A stretch of 41,625 nucleotides of DNA from Bog-756 sp035949055 (GTDB lineage Bacteria > Actinomycetota > Acidimicrobiia > Acidimicrobiales > RAAP-2). The notes under the pieces were generated by a model that saw nothing but the letters and a program-made list of their open reading frames with translations, searched no databases and was not told where the DNA came from. This document shows positions 7,393 to 15,807 of the stretch, piece by piece. Position numbers and translations under genes: made by a program. Every line of letters begins with the position of its first letter. Position 1 is the first letter of the stretch. The stretch is taken from NCBI GenBank assembly GCA_035949055.1, contig DASZIO010000005.1, positions 1 through 41,625 on the forward strand, written 5' to 3'.

Positions 7393-10284
7393 CTAGGTTC
7401 GGGGGATCTCCCGCTCTTCGAAGGTCTCGATCACGTCACCTTCCTTGAGGTCCTGGTAGTCCGAGAGACCGATACCGCATTCGAAGCCGGCCGGCACCTC
7501 TCTCGCGTCGTCCTTGAACCGGCGGAGTGAGGTGATGGTGCCCTTCCAGATGATCACGCCGTCGCGGAGGAAGCGGACCTTCGAGCCTCGGGTGATCACC
7601 CCCTCGCGCACGTAGCATCCGGCGATAGCACCGACGCGAGGGACGCGGAAAACCTGGCGCACCTCGGCCTCGCCCGTGACCACCTCCTCGTACACGGGCG
7701 ACAGGAGGCCCAGCATGGCGGCCTCAAGGTCTTCGAGCAGCTTGTAGATGACCTCGTAGGTGCGGATCTCCACGTTGGCCTTGACCGCCATCTCGCGACT
7801 CCGCCGATCCGGTCGGACGTTGAACCCGATGATGGTCGCCGTCGAGGCCTGGGCCAGCTGCACGTCGTACTCGGTGATGCCCCCCACGCCCCGGTGCACG
7901 AAGCTCAGCTTCACATCGTCGCGCTCGAGCTTGCGGAGGCTCTCGGTGACCGCCTCCAGGGAGCCGCGCACGTCGGCCTTGAGGATCAGGTTGAGGGTGG
8001 CGGTCTCCCCGCGCTGGATCTGTTCGAAGAGGTCTTCGAGCTTCGCCCCGCCGAGGGCCGACGTCGCCGCCGGGACATGGCCGGCCACCCGGTAGCGATG
8101 GGCCCGGGCCTCTCCGATGGTGCGCGCCTGGGCCAGCTCCGGCGTCACCCGCAGTTCGTCTCCGGCTTCGGGCGGCTCGGAGAACCCGAGCACCTGGACC
8201 GGCGTCGACGGCGGCGCCTCTTTGACCTGGTCGCCGTGCTCGTCCACCAATGCCTTGACCTTGCCCCACGCCGCCCCGGCCACGATCGGGTCGCCCACTC
8301 GGAGGGTGCCCTGCTCCACGATGACCGAGGCCACCGGGCCCCGCCCGATCTCGAGCTCGGCCTCGAGGACCACGCCCCGGGCCCGGCCTTCGGGCGTGGC
8401 CACCAGTTCCTCCACCTCGGCCACGAGCACGATCTGCTCCAGGAGGTCGTCGATGCCCAGATTCTCCAGGGCCGAGATCTCGACGGTGATCGTGTCGCCG
8501 CCCCACGACTCGGGCACCAGCCCGAGCTCGGAGAGCTGCTGGAGCACCCGGTTCGGGTCGGCCTCCTCGCGGTCGATCTTGTTGACCGCCACCACGATTG
8601 GCACTTCGGCCGCCCTGGCGTGGTCGATGGCCTCGATCGTCTGGGGCATGACCCCGTCATCGGCCGCCACCACCAACACGACGATGTCGGTCACCTCGGC
8701 ACCTCGGGCCCGCATGGCGGTGAACGCCTCGTGCCCCGGCGTGTCGATGAAGGTGATCGGGTGCCCGTTCCACTCGACCTGGTAGGCGCCGATGTGCTGG
8801 GTGATGCCCCCGGCCTCCCCGGCCACCACGTTGGCCGAGCGGATGCGGTCGAGCAGCAGGGTCTTGCCGTGGTCGACGTGGCCCATCACGGTCACCACCG
8901 GTGGACGGGGACGGAGATCCGCCTCGACCACCTCCTCGTCGTCGTCATCGAAGAACTTGGCCAGCAGCTCGGCCTCGCGCTCCTCGCCCGGATCGACCAG
9001 GCGGATGTCGGCACCGAGCTCCGCGGCGAACAGGAGGATCATGTCGTCGGTCAACGACTGGGTGGCGGTGACCATCTCCCCCTGCAGGAGCAGGAAGCGG
9101 ATGACGTCGCCGGCCGACCGGTTGAGCTTCGGCCCGAGGTCGCGGGCGGTCGAGCCACGCTCCACGATGACCTCGGTGTCGGGAACGGGCGCGGTGGAGG
9201 GCGCGTAGGCGGTGAGCTGGGTCGGCTCCAGCTCCTCGAGATTGCGGCGTCGGCGACGTGGCCGACGCTGGTTGGGCCGACCGCGGCCCACGCCGGGGCC
9301 ACCACGACCGCCTGGACCCCCGCCGGGACCGCCACCGGGGCGACCGCCGTATCCGCCGGCCCCACCGGGGCGACCGCCGTAACCTCCCCCACCGCCGGGG
9401 CCACCGGCGCGCGTCGCCCCGCCGGGACGGCCGCCACTCGCGCCCGGCCCTCCGGGGCGACCGGCATACCCGCTCGGCCCGCCGGGCCGGGACGCGCTCG
9501 GGGTGGTTCGGCGACCACCCGACCCGGGTGGGGGCGGGATCGGCTTGCCGGTGACCGACCGCGGCGGTCCGCCCGGTGGGGGCGGGATCGGCCGCCCGGT
9601 GGCGCTGGTCGGAGGGTGCGACGGGGCCGAAGGAGGTAAGGGCGGGCTGCCCATGGTCGGGTTGGTCGCCGCCGGCCGGGTCGGAGCCGATGACGGGGTG
9701 GGCGTGACCGGGCGGGTCGGTGCGGCTGGGGCTGATGCAGCGGGGGCCACGGGCGCCGGCGCCGGCGGGGCGGTAGGGGCCGAAGGTGGCTGTGAGGTCG
9801 GTGCCCCCCCAGGGGATGGCCCAGTTGGACTCGGGCTCGGGCCTGGACTCCGTACCGGGGCGGCCGCCGCCGGTTGCTCGGACGCCGGACGGCTGGTGAT
9901 CAGGCGAGTCCCGGTTCGCTTGGCCGGCGCGGGGGTCGGGGCGGTCGGGGCGGGAGCGGCCGAGTCTCCGTCGGTTGCGGCCGGTCGGGGCGAGCGGGTC
10001 GGCGGCAGATCGGGAGGGGTGGCCTCGGCCGTGGCCGGAGCAGCCACGTTCTTCTTGGCCTTCTTCGCGGCGGCGGGCTTCTTGACCTCCGGCTCTTCGG
10101 GCTGAACCGGTCGTCTGAGGCCCTCACGGTCCGCCTTCCGGCGGGCGCGATCGGCCTGCGCGTCCTCGATGGACGACGAGTGGCTCTTGACACCCATCCC
10201 GAGAGACAGGCAGAGGTCGAGCGCCTCCTTGTTGGTGAGTCCCAGCTCGTGGGCAAGCTCGTAGACCCGGATCTTCTTCGGCAA
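7393..10284 (-). CDS. infB: Translation initiation factor IF-2
   Basis: GTPase that places fMet-tRNA on the 30S subunit and promotes subunit joining. Order of parts: an N-terminal IF2_N domain (RVYELAHELGLTNKEALDLC, about 6-55); a linker very rich in Pro and Ala (about 60-270) and then Gly/Arg (about 270-350); a second IF2_N-like domain (about 370-440); and the GTPase with G1 GHVDHGKT (about 466), G3 DTPGHE, G4 NKID (about 566) and G5 SAL. Domains II-IV follow. The 963-residue length reflects the linker and is usual for actinobacteria. The start is TTG 10284 because MPKKIRVYELA is the conserved N-terminus; no strong RBS is close by. It lies 68 bases after ylxR. Confidence 0.97.
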   Translation of the reverse strand: MPKKIRVYELAHELGLTNKEALDLCLSLGMGVKSHSSSIEDAQADRARRKADREGLRRPVQPEEPEVKKPAAAKKAKKNVAAPATAEATPPDLPPTRSPRPAATDGDSAAPAPTAPTPAPAKRTGTRLITSRPASEQPAAAAPVRSPGPSPSPTGPSPGGAPTSQPPSAPTAPPAPAPVAPAASAPAAPTRPVTPTPSSAPTRPAATNPTMGSPPLPPSAPSHPPTSATGRPIPPPPGGPPRSVTGKPIPPPPGSGGRRTTPSASRPGGPSGYAGRPGGPGASGGRPGGATRAGGPGGGGGYGGRPGGAGGYGGRPGGGPGGGPGGRGGPGVGRGRPNQRRPRRRRRNLEELEPTQLTAYAPSTAPVPDTEVIVERGSTARDLGPKLNRSAGDVIRFLLLQGEMVTATQSLTDDMILLFAAELGADIRLVDPGEEREAELLAKFFDDDDEEVVEADLRPRPPVVTVMGHVDHGKTLLLDRIRSANVVAGEAGGITQHIGAYQVEWNGHPITFIDTPGHEAFTAMRARGAEVTDIVVLVVAADDGVMPQTIEAIDHARAAEVPIVVAVNKIDREEADPNRVLQQLSELGLVPESWGGDTITVEISALENLGIDDLLEQIVLVAEVEELVATPEGRARGVVLEAELEIGRGPVASVIVEQGTLRVGDPIVAGAAWGKVKALVDEHGDQVKEAPPSTPVQVLGFSEPPEAGDELRVTPELAQARTIGEARAHRYRVAGHVPAATSALGGAKLEDLFEQIQRGETATLNLILKADVRGSLEAVTESLRKLERDDVKLSFVHRGVGGITEYDVQLAQASTATIIGFNVRPDRRSREMAVKANVEIRTYEVIYKLLEDLEAAMLGLLSPVYEEVVTGEAEVRQVFRVPRVGAIAGCYVREGVITRGSKVRFLRDGVIIWKGTITSLRRFKDDAREVPAGFECGIGLSDYQDLKEGDVIETFEEREIPRT
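9287..9500 (-). repeat. Gly/Arg-rich low-complexity repeats inside infB
   Basis: Imperfect short repeats encode runs such as GGYGGRPGGAGGYGGRPGGG in the IF-2 linker. On the plus strand they read as recurrent ccgccgggacggccgcc-like units. Such tracts are prone to slippage and assembly error, so exact copy number should be treated with care. Confidence 0.7.
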
Positions 10285-10352
10285 CGCCAGTTACAGCCCT
10301 TCATCCACGTCGTAGGTGCCGGTGCGCACATACGACCCTCTATCCTCGCACA

Positions 10353-10646
10353 TCATCGAGCCGAGCCCTCCGAGCCCCCGCCCTTCGGCGAAGCGGGAGC
10401 GGCGCCCGCCACCAGTGCGTCCCGGTCCACCTGGACGTCCGGCAAGCGAACCCGAAAGGCCCGATCGAACGCCCGACGCCCGATGGCCCGGTCGACACAG
10501 GCCGCAGAGCTCCGGCACAACCACGCCCCCCGCCCCGGTCGATCGCGGCCGAGGACCAACCGACCGCTCTCATCGCGAGCCACCCTGACCAGCTCGTCCA
10601 TCGGACGCCTCCGCCGGCACCCGACACACGTCCTAAACGAGACTAT
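10353..10646 (-). CDS. ylxR: YlxR-family RNA-binding protein (DUF448), AUA start proposed
   Basis: The small nucleic-acid-binding protein normally found between nusA and infB. The family signature TCVGCRRRRP is followed by DELVRVARDE and GRGAWLCRSSAAC. The first canonical start is ATG 10601, but that lies after the conserved Cys pair, and no ATG, GTG or TTG exists in frame further upstream. The codon at 10646-10644 is ATA. It overlaps the nusA TAG as ATAG, the same geometry as the ATGA overlaps in this operon, and GGGGAG sits 6 bases before it. An AUA start giving 97 residues is therefore proposed. A sequencing error is the main alternative. If only ATG 10601 is used, the product is 82 residues and lacks the CxxC. 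Confidence 0.75.
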   Translation of the reverse strand: MVSFRTCVGCRRRRPMDELVRVARDESGRLVLGRDRPGRGAWLCRSSAACVDRAIGRRAFDRAFRVRLPDVQVDRDALVAGAAPASPKGGGSEGSAR

Positions 10647-11950
10647 GCCGGGCTCCCCTCCCCCGTTTCGCCATCGGTAGAACCCAGCGACTCTGTCCCC
10701 GGTGCGTTGGCTTCGGCCCCGGCCGCTACACCGGCCCGATCGCCTTCATCCGCACGGGCACCCTCCGGACCGGCTGACGCCTCGGCGGTGGTCGGCGCCT
10801 CGGCGGTGGTCGGCGCCTCGGCGGTGGTCGACTCGGCTCCGTCCACCCCCTTGGACCACTCGGCGGCCGACACGGCCGTTCCCCCCTCGGCCGGCTGCCA
10901 GACCATCTCCCCGGCCTCGTTCTGCACCCACTCGCCCTCGGCCCACTCTTCGCCGGCGTAGCCGGACTCCTCCTCGGCCAGCTGGGTCTCGCTCTTGATA
11001 TCGATCCGCCACCCGGTGAGCCGGGCCGCCAGGCGGGCGTTCTGTCCCTCCTTGCCGATGGCCAGCGAGAGCTGATAGTCGCTGACGATGACCGTGGCCG
11101 TCCCCGTCTCGTCGTCCAGGCGCACCTCGCGCACCCGGGCCGGGGCCAGGGCCGACTGGATGAGCTCCACCGGGTCGTCCGAATAAGGAACCACGTCGAC
11201 CCGCTCCCCCCGGAGCTCGTTGGTCACCATCCGAACTCGCGAGCCCCGAGCCCCGACGCAGGCGCCGACCGGGTCCACATTGGGGTCGTTCGACCAGACC
11301 GCGATCTTCGTCCGGTGCCCCGGCTCGCGGGCGGCCGCCTTGATCTCGACTGCACCCGAGGAGATCTCGGGCACCTCGAGCTCGAACAGGCGCTTGATCA
11401 GACCCGGATGGCTGCGGCTGACCACGATCTGTGGACCCTTGGTCGTCTTGCGGACCTCGACGATGTAGGCCTTGAGCCGGGCGCCGTGCTCGTATCGTTC
11501 GTAGGAGACCTGCTCGGCCTGGGGCAGTAGGGCCTCGACCTTACCCAGGTCCAGCAGGGTGTAGCGGTTGTCGGTCTGCTGCACGATGCCGGTCACGATG
11601 TCGCCTTCGCGTCCGGCGTACTCCTCGTACTTGAGGTCCCGCTCGACCTCGCGGATCCGCTGCAGGATGACCTGCTTGGCCGTCTGGGCGGCGATCCGGC
11701 CGAAGTCGTCCGGGGTGTCGTCCCACTCGCGGACGACATTGCCCTCTTCGTCGAGCTCCTGACCGTAGACGCGGATCTCGCCCGACTCGGGGTCGATGGT
11801 GACCACCGCCTCCTCGGCCGCATCCGGCCGGCGCTTGTAGGCGGCCACCAGTGCGTTGGCCAGCGCATCGAGAAGGGTCTCGACCGAGATTCCCTTATCG
11901 CGCGCGATCTGGCCCAGTGCGTCGAGGAACTCGAAATTCGGCTTGCTCAT
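10643..11950 (-). CDS. nusA: Transcription termination/antitermination protein NusA
   Basis: Binds RNA polymerase and nascent RNA and controls pausing, termination and antitermination. The N-terminal polymerase-binding domain (about 1-125) is followed by an S1 domain (GDIVTGIVQQ onward, about 135-200) and two KH domains, including GACVGARGSRVRMV and LAIGKEGQNARLAARLTGW. The acidic C-terminal tail (about 345-435) is low complexity and replaces the AR repeats of gamma-proteobacterial NusA. The stop overlaps the proposed ylxR AUA codon; the start overlaps the rimP stop as ATGA. Confidence 0.97.
   Translation of the reverse strand: MSKPNFEFLDALGQIARDKGISVETLLDALANALVAAYKRRPDAAEEAVVTIDPESGEIRVYGQELDEEGNVVREWDDTPDDFGRIAAQTAKQVILQRIREVERDLKYEEYAGREGDIVTGIVQQTDNRYTLLDLGKVEALLPQAEQVSYERYEHGARLKAYIVEVRKTTKGPQIVVSRSHPGLIKRLFELEVPEISSGAVEIKAAAREPGHRTKIAVWSNDPNVDPVGACVGARGSRVRMVTNELRGERVDVVPYSDDPVELIQSALAPARVREVRLDDETGTATVIVSDYQLSLAIGKEGQNARLAARLTGWRIDIKSETQLAEEESGYAGEEWAEGEWVQNEAGEMVWQPAEGGTAVSAAEWSKGVDGAESTTAEAPTTAEAPTTAEASAGPEGARADEGDRAGVAAGAEANAPGTESLGSTDGETGEGSPA
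10779..10831 (-). repeat. Three tandem 18-bp repeats in the nusA tail
   Basis: The plus-strand unit CGCCTCGGCGGTGGTCGG occurs twice perfectly and a third time with one base short, encoding the in-frame repeat (TTAEAP)x2-TTAEAS. The multiple-of-three unit keeps the frame if copy number changes. Confidence 0.85.
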
Positions 11951-12480
11951 CGGGATGCGACCTGCTTCCTCTTCTTCCTCCCGGCCGTTGTCGTGCGCGA
12001 GCGGTCGCCGTCACGGTCACGCGCTCCCGGTCGCGGGGCCCCGCCCCACTCGAACACCGTGCGCGCCCGGTCGATGTCGCCGTAGGCCAGGCGCAGTGGT
12101 TCATCCGCGCCCTCGACGGCCAGGTCGAACCCGCCGTCGTCGGCGGCGAGCAGCCGTCCGCGTAGCCGTCGATCGCCGGCCACCTGCGGGCGGGTCTTGA
12201 CCGTCACCGTCTCGCCCACCGCCCGTGAGAAGTGGGCCGGGGTGCGCAGCGTGCGCTCGACCCCAGGGCTCGACACCTCCAGTGCGTACCTACCAGGGAT
12301 GGGGTCGAGCTCGTCCAAGGCGGCCGACGCCGATCGGTTGGCCTCGGTCAGCGCATCAAGGTCGACCCCGCCGTCCCGGTCCACCGTGACGAGCAGGACG
12401 CCTGACCGCAATTCCACATCGACCAGCTCCAGGCCGACTGCGCCCATCACCGGCTGGAGCGTGGCGTACAGATCGTCCAT
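11947..12480 (-). CDS. rimP: Ribosome maturation factor RimP
   Basis: Needed for 30S subunit maturation. 177 residues with the RimP pattern: LELVDVEL near the N-terminus, LLVTVDRDGGVDLDAL, and YALEVSSPGVERTLRTPAHF (about 65-84), then the SH3-like C-terminal domain. A Lys/Arg-rich tail (GRKKRKQ) ends the protein. It is the first gene of the nusA-infB operon. GGGGAGGAGG lies 11 bases before ATG 12480, a slightly long spacing. The stop overlaps nusA by 4 bases. Confidence 0.95.
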   Translation of the reverse strand: MDDLYATLQPVMGAVGLELVDVELRSGVLLVTVDRDGGVDLDALTEANRSASAALDELDPIPGRYALEVSSPGVERTLRTPAHFSRAVGETVTVKTRPQVAGDRRLRGRLLAADDGGFDLAVEGADEPLRLAYGDIDRARTVFEWGGAPRPGARDRDGDRSRTTTAGRKKRKQVASR

Positions 12481-12569
12481 GTGATGCGCTGCCTCCTCCC
12501 CGGTGCCGGCGCTGCCGTGTCGTTCCCTTCATAACCTGCTCTGCACCTTCATCGGAAGCGTTTCTGACC

Positions 12570-12601
12570 AAAACAAAAGCGTGGGCTGTCCGCCCACGCT
12601 T
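12570..12601 (-). terminator. Rho-independent terminator after proS
   Basis: A perfect 10-bp stem (AAGCGTGGGC pairing with GCCCACGCTT) with a 5-base loop, followed on the minus strand by TTTGTTTTGG. It lies about 97 bases past the proS stop and separates proS from the rimP operon. The rest of the 217-base gap (12481-12697) holds a possible rimP -10 (TTATGA or TATGAA on the minus strand, near 12530) and no gene. Confidence 0.9.
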
Positions 12602-12697
12602 CAGCAGCGTCACCTCACTCCAACCGAACGGCAGGTGCGAAAGTATACCAGGGAGGCTTGGGGCTGTAAACGCCGCGACGTGCGAATTCGGCCGTCC

Positions 12698-14416
12698 TCA
12701 GACGCTGGCGAGCTCCTCGACCACCGACGCCAGCGCGAGCTCGCGCTCCTCGCCTGAGAGCCGCGACCGCCACTCGACGACGCCCCGGGCCATGCCCTTG
12801 GACCCCACCACCAGCCGCACCGGCACCCCGATGAGGTCAGCATCGGCGAACTTGACCCCTGGGGACACGTCGCGGTCGTCGTAGAGGACCTCGACCCCGG
12901 CCGCCATCAGGCGTTCGTAGAGCCGGTCGGCGGCCTCCCCCACCTCGGCGGCCCGACCCGCGCCGAGCGCGGTGAGATGGACCTGGAAGGGGGCGACGGC
13001 CGGCGGCCAGGCCAGGCCGCGCTCGTCGTGGTGCTCTTCGGCGATCACGGCCAGCAGCCGGCTCACCCCCATCCCGTAGCAGCCCATCGAGAGGTACGCC
13101 TCGTCGCCGTCCTCGTTCACGAAGGTGGCTCCCTCCATGACCTCGGAGTACTTGTACCCGAGCTGGAAGGTGTGGGCCGCCTCGACCGATCTGACCAGCT
13201 CGACCGCGTGCCCGCACCGCGGGCAGGGGTCACCGGGGCGCACCTCCGCATACGAGCCCCATTCGTCCACGGAGAAGTCTCGGTCCAGCACCGCCCCGGT
13301 GACGTGGTGATCGGGGCGGTTGGCCCCGACGATCCACGGCCCCTTGGCCATGATCTCGACGTCGCCGACCACCCTGAACCCGTGCTCCTGCTGGCCGGCG
13401 GGGCCCACATACCCCTTCACCACACTGGGGTGCGCGGCGAAGTCGGCCTCCTCGAACAGGCGCCAGCCGCTCGGCAGGCGGGCTTCCCGGTCCCCGGGCA
13501 CGAGCAGGAGGGTGGGCCGGCCCTGGTCGTCCATCACCGCCAAGCTCTTGAGAAAATCGGCCGCCGTGACTGGGGTCGAACCGTGCTCGGTGAAGAAATC
13601 GACGACGTCGGTGATCCCAGGCCGGCCCGGCGTCTGGTGCTCGACCATCGGGGCCTCCCCGGCACTGTTGTCCCGGCCCGGCGAGTCGGCCACGGTGCGG
13701 GTGGCGGCCTCGATATTGGCCGCGTACCCGCAGGAGGGGCAGCGCACGAACTGGTCCTCGCCCACCGCGGAGGGCACCATGAACTCGTGGTTGACGTCGC
13801 CGCCGATCGCTCCGGACTGGGCTTCGACCGGGACGGCCCCGAGGGCGAGGCGCCCGAAGATCCGCAAGTAGGCGTCGAAGACGGTCCGGTATGAGCTCTG
13901 CATGGCCTCCTTGTCCACGTCGAAGGAGTAGGCGTCCGCCATGAGGAGCTCCCGGGTGCGGAGCAGGCCGAACCGAGGTCGGGCCTCGTCCCGGAATTTG
14001 ACCTGGATCTGGTAGACCGTGAGCGGCAGCTGCCGGTAGGAGTCCACCTCTGACCCGACCGTGACGGTGGCCACCTCCTCGTGGGTCGGACCGAGCACGA
14101 ATGTCCCGCCCCGCGCCTCGACGGTCATGGCCGGCAGGGCGTCGCTCCCGAAGAGGGCCGCCCGCCCGGACTGCTCCCAGAGCTCGATGGGATGGAGGAC
14201 GGGGAGCAGCACCTCCTGGCAGCCGGCGGCGTCGAGCTCCTGCCGGACGACCTCCTCGAGGCGCCGAAGGACGCGCTGACCGAGCGGAAGGAAGGTGTAC
14301 ACCCCTGACGCCAGGCGGCGGATGTAACCGGCCCGGACCAGCAGCCGATGGCTGGCCACCTCGGCGTCGGCCGGCGCTTCGCGCAAGGTGCGGAGGAGTA
14401 GCCGGGACATGCGCAT
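12698..14416 (-). CDS. proS: Prolyl-tRNA synthetase (bacterial type, with editing insertion)
   Basis: Class II synthetase charging tRNA-Pro. 572 residues. Motif 2 is visible as VKFRDEARPRFGLLRTREL, preceded by GPTHEE. The editing (INS/YbaK-like) domain lies between motifs 2 and 3 (about 220-390) with VDFF and FLKSLAV, and motif 3 is MGCYGMGVSRLLAVIAE. The C-terminal anticodon-binding domain ends the protein. ATG 14416 was chosen because MRMSRLLLRTLREAPADAE is the family N-terminus; ATG 14410 is equally possible. TAGGAT (14425-14430) is 8 bases upstream, suggesting a leaderless start. The nearest upstream gene, ispG, ends 73 bases away. Confidence 0.95.
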   Translation of the reverse strand: MRMSRLLLRTLREAPADAEVASHRLLVRAGYIRRLASGVYTFLPLGQRVLRRLEEVVRQELDAAGCQEVLLPVLHPIELWEQSGRAALFGSDALPAMTVEARGGTFVLGPTHEEVATVTVGSEVDSYRQLPLTVYQIQVKFRDEARPRFGLLRTRELLMADAYSFDVDKEAMQSSYRTVFDAYLRIFGRLALGAVPVEAQSGAIGGDVNHEFMVPSAVGEDQFVRCPSCGYAANIEAATRTVADSPGRDNSAGEAPMVEHQTPGRPGITDVVDFFTEHGSTPVTAADFLKSLAVMDDQGRPTLLLVPGDREARLPSGWRLFEEADFAAHPSVVKGYVGPAGQQEHGFRVVGDVEIMAKGPWIVGANRPDHHVTGAVLDRDFSVDEWGSYAEVRPGDPCPRCGHAVELVRSVEAAHTFQLGYKYSEVMEGATFVNEDGDEAYLSMGCYGMGVSRLLAVIAEEHHDERGLAWPPAVAPFQVHLTALGAGRAAEVGEAADRLYERLMAAGVEVLYDDRDVSPGVKFADADLIGVPVRLVVGSKGMARGVVEWRSRLSGEERELALASVVEELASV

Positions 14417-14424
14417 GGTCGGCG

Positions 14425-14430
14425 ATCCTA
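14425..14430 (-). promoter_or_regulatory. Candidate -10 of proS
   Basis: TAGGAT on the minus strand, 8 bases before ATG 14416. It shares four of six bases with TATAAT. No -35 recognised. Confidence 0.4.
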
Positions 14431-14489
14431 CTGTCGGACCGGTGCGGGCCCGAAGCCGACGCCGGTTCCGGGCCGCCGCCCGTACGTCG

Positions 14490-15746
14490 CTAGCTCTGAG
14501 CCCCGCCCGCGCCGTCGGTGGGGCCGTACTTCTTGCGGATGAGCTCCACTCTGGCCTCCGACGCGTTGGCATCCTCGCCCTGCACCTCGATCAGGGCCCG
14601 GCGATCCGACTCGGCCTCGGCTTCGGCCTTGGGGTCGGCCGCCGCCAACCGCGCCTCGACCCCGTCGGTCACCAGTCGCTCGGCCTCGGCCACCAACGCG
14701 TCGACCATCTCGTCCTCGGGGACCACCCGGACGATCTTCCCCTTGATGAACAGGTGGCCGCGCCGGCGTCCGGCGGCGATCCCGAGATCGGCCTCGCGGG
14801 CTTCGCCGGGACCGTTCACCACGCAGCCCATGACGGCCACCTGGATGGGAAGGCTGCGTGCCTCGAGGGCGCGCTGGGCCGCGCTGGCCACGGCGATCAC
14901 GTCGACCTCGGCCCGGCCGCAGCTCGGACAGGCGATGAGGTCGAGCCCCTTGCGCTCGCGCAGGCCGAGAGCCTCGAGCAGCTGGCGTCCGGCCCGCGCC
15001 TCTTCGACCGGGTCGGCGGTCAGCGAATAGCGGATGGTGTCGCCGATCCCTTCGGCCAACAGCGTGGCGATGCCGGCCGTCCCCTTGAGCAGCCCGGCCG
15101 GAGGCGGTCCAGCCTCGGTCACGCCGAGGTGCAGGGGATGATCGAACGTCTCGGCGGCCAACCGGTACGACTCGATCATGAGCGGAACCGACGAGGCCTT
15201 CACCGAGATCTTGACGTCCTCGAACCCGACCTCGGCGAAGTAGGCCAGCTCGATGCGGGCCGACTCGACCAGGGCCTCGGGCGTGGCGCCCCCGAAACGC
15301 TTGTAGAGGTCGCGGTCGAGCGAGCCGGCGTTGACCCCGATGCGTATCGGGACACCCCGGTCCTTGGCCTCGCCGGCCACCTGCTTGATCTCCGCCTCCT
15401 TGCGGAGGTTGCCCGGATTGAGCCGCAGGCCCTGCACGCCGGCCTCCAGCGCAGCCAGGGCCATTTCGTGATGGAAGTGGATGTCGGCGATGACCGGCAC
15501 CGGCGAACGGGGCACGATCCGGGCCAGGCCCTCGGCAGCTGCCTCCTCGTTGCAGGTACACCGCACCAGGTCGGCCCCGGCCGCGGCCAAGGCATAGATC
15601 TGGGACAGGGTCCCCTCGGCGTCGGCCGTCTTGGTGGTGGTCATCGACTGCACCGTGACCGGGGCCCCTCCGCCCACGGGCACGTCACCGACGCGGATCT
15701 GGCGGGTCAGGCGTCGCTCGGTGGTGGTCCAGGCCGTCCTCGCCAT
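14490..15746 (-). CDS. ispG: 4-hydroxy-3-methylbut-2-en-1-yl diphosphate synthase (flavodoxin/ferredoxin)
   Basis: Fe-S enzyme converting MEcPP to HMBPP in the MEP isoprenoid pathway. The TIM-barrel half has VQSMTTTKTAD, CNEEAA, PVIADIHFHHEMAL and LRLNPGN. The iron-sulfur half supplies the cluster Cys residues in CPSCGR (about 271-274) and MGCVVNGPGEA (about 306). 418 residues, with a 40-residue acidic C-terminal tail. It is close to dxr in the same pathway. ATG 15746 has TAGCAT exactly 6 bases upstream, so its mRNA may be leaderless. Confidence 0.97.
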   Translation of the reverse strand: MARTAWTTTERRLTRQIRVGDVPVGGGAPVTVQSMTTTKTADAEGTLSQIYALAAAGADLVRCTCNEEAAAEGLARIVPRSPVPVIADIHFHHEMALAALEAGVQGLRLNPGNLRKEAEIKQVAGEAKDRGVPIRIGVNAGSLDRDLYKRFGGATPEALVESARIELAYFAEVGFEDVKISVKASSVPLMIESYRLAAETFDHPLHLGVTEAGPPPAGLLKGTAGIATLLAEGIGDTIRYSLTADPVEEARAGRQLLEALGLRERKGLDLIACPSCGRAEVDVIAVASAAQRALEARSLPIQVAVMGCVVNGPGEAREADLGIAAGRRRGHLFIKGKIVRVVPEDEMVDALVAEAERLVTDGVEARLAAADPKAEAEAESDRRALIEVQGEDANASEARVELIRKKYGPTDGAGGAQS

Positions 15747-15752
15747 AGCGCC

Positions 15753-15758
15753 ATGCTA
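15753..15758 (-). promoter_or_regulatory. Candidate -10 of ispG, leaderless arrangement
   Basis: TAGCAT on the minus strand, then 6 bases, then ATG 15746. No SD sequence is present between them and no clear -35 is seen. Confidence 0.5.
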
Positions 15759-15807
15759 CCGGCGGCAACCCGAGCGCCCGAGGCGGCCGGCAGCGCGCGT
15801 CGCCGGA

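Noticed and set aside
7894..9639. 581-codon plus-strand frame opposite infB
   Set aside because: It is a shadow of IF-2 codons; its composition is His/Asp/Leu rich with no motif.
14428..15561. 377-codon minus-strand frame overlapping ispG
   Set aside because: Same strand but wrong frame; ispG in the other frame carries its CPSC and GCVVNGPGEA cluster motifs.
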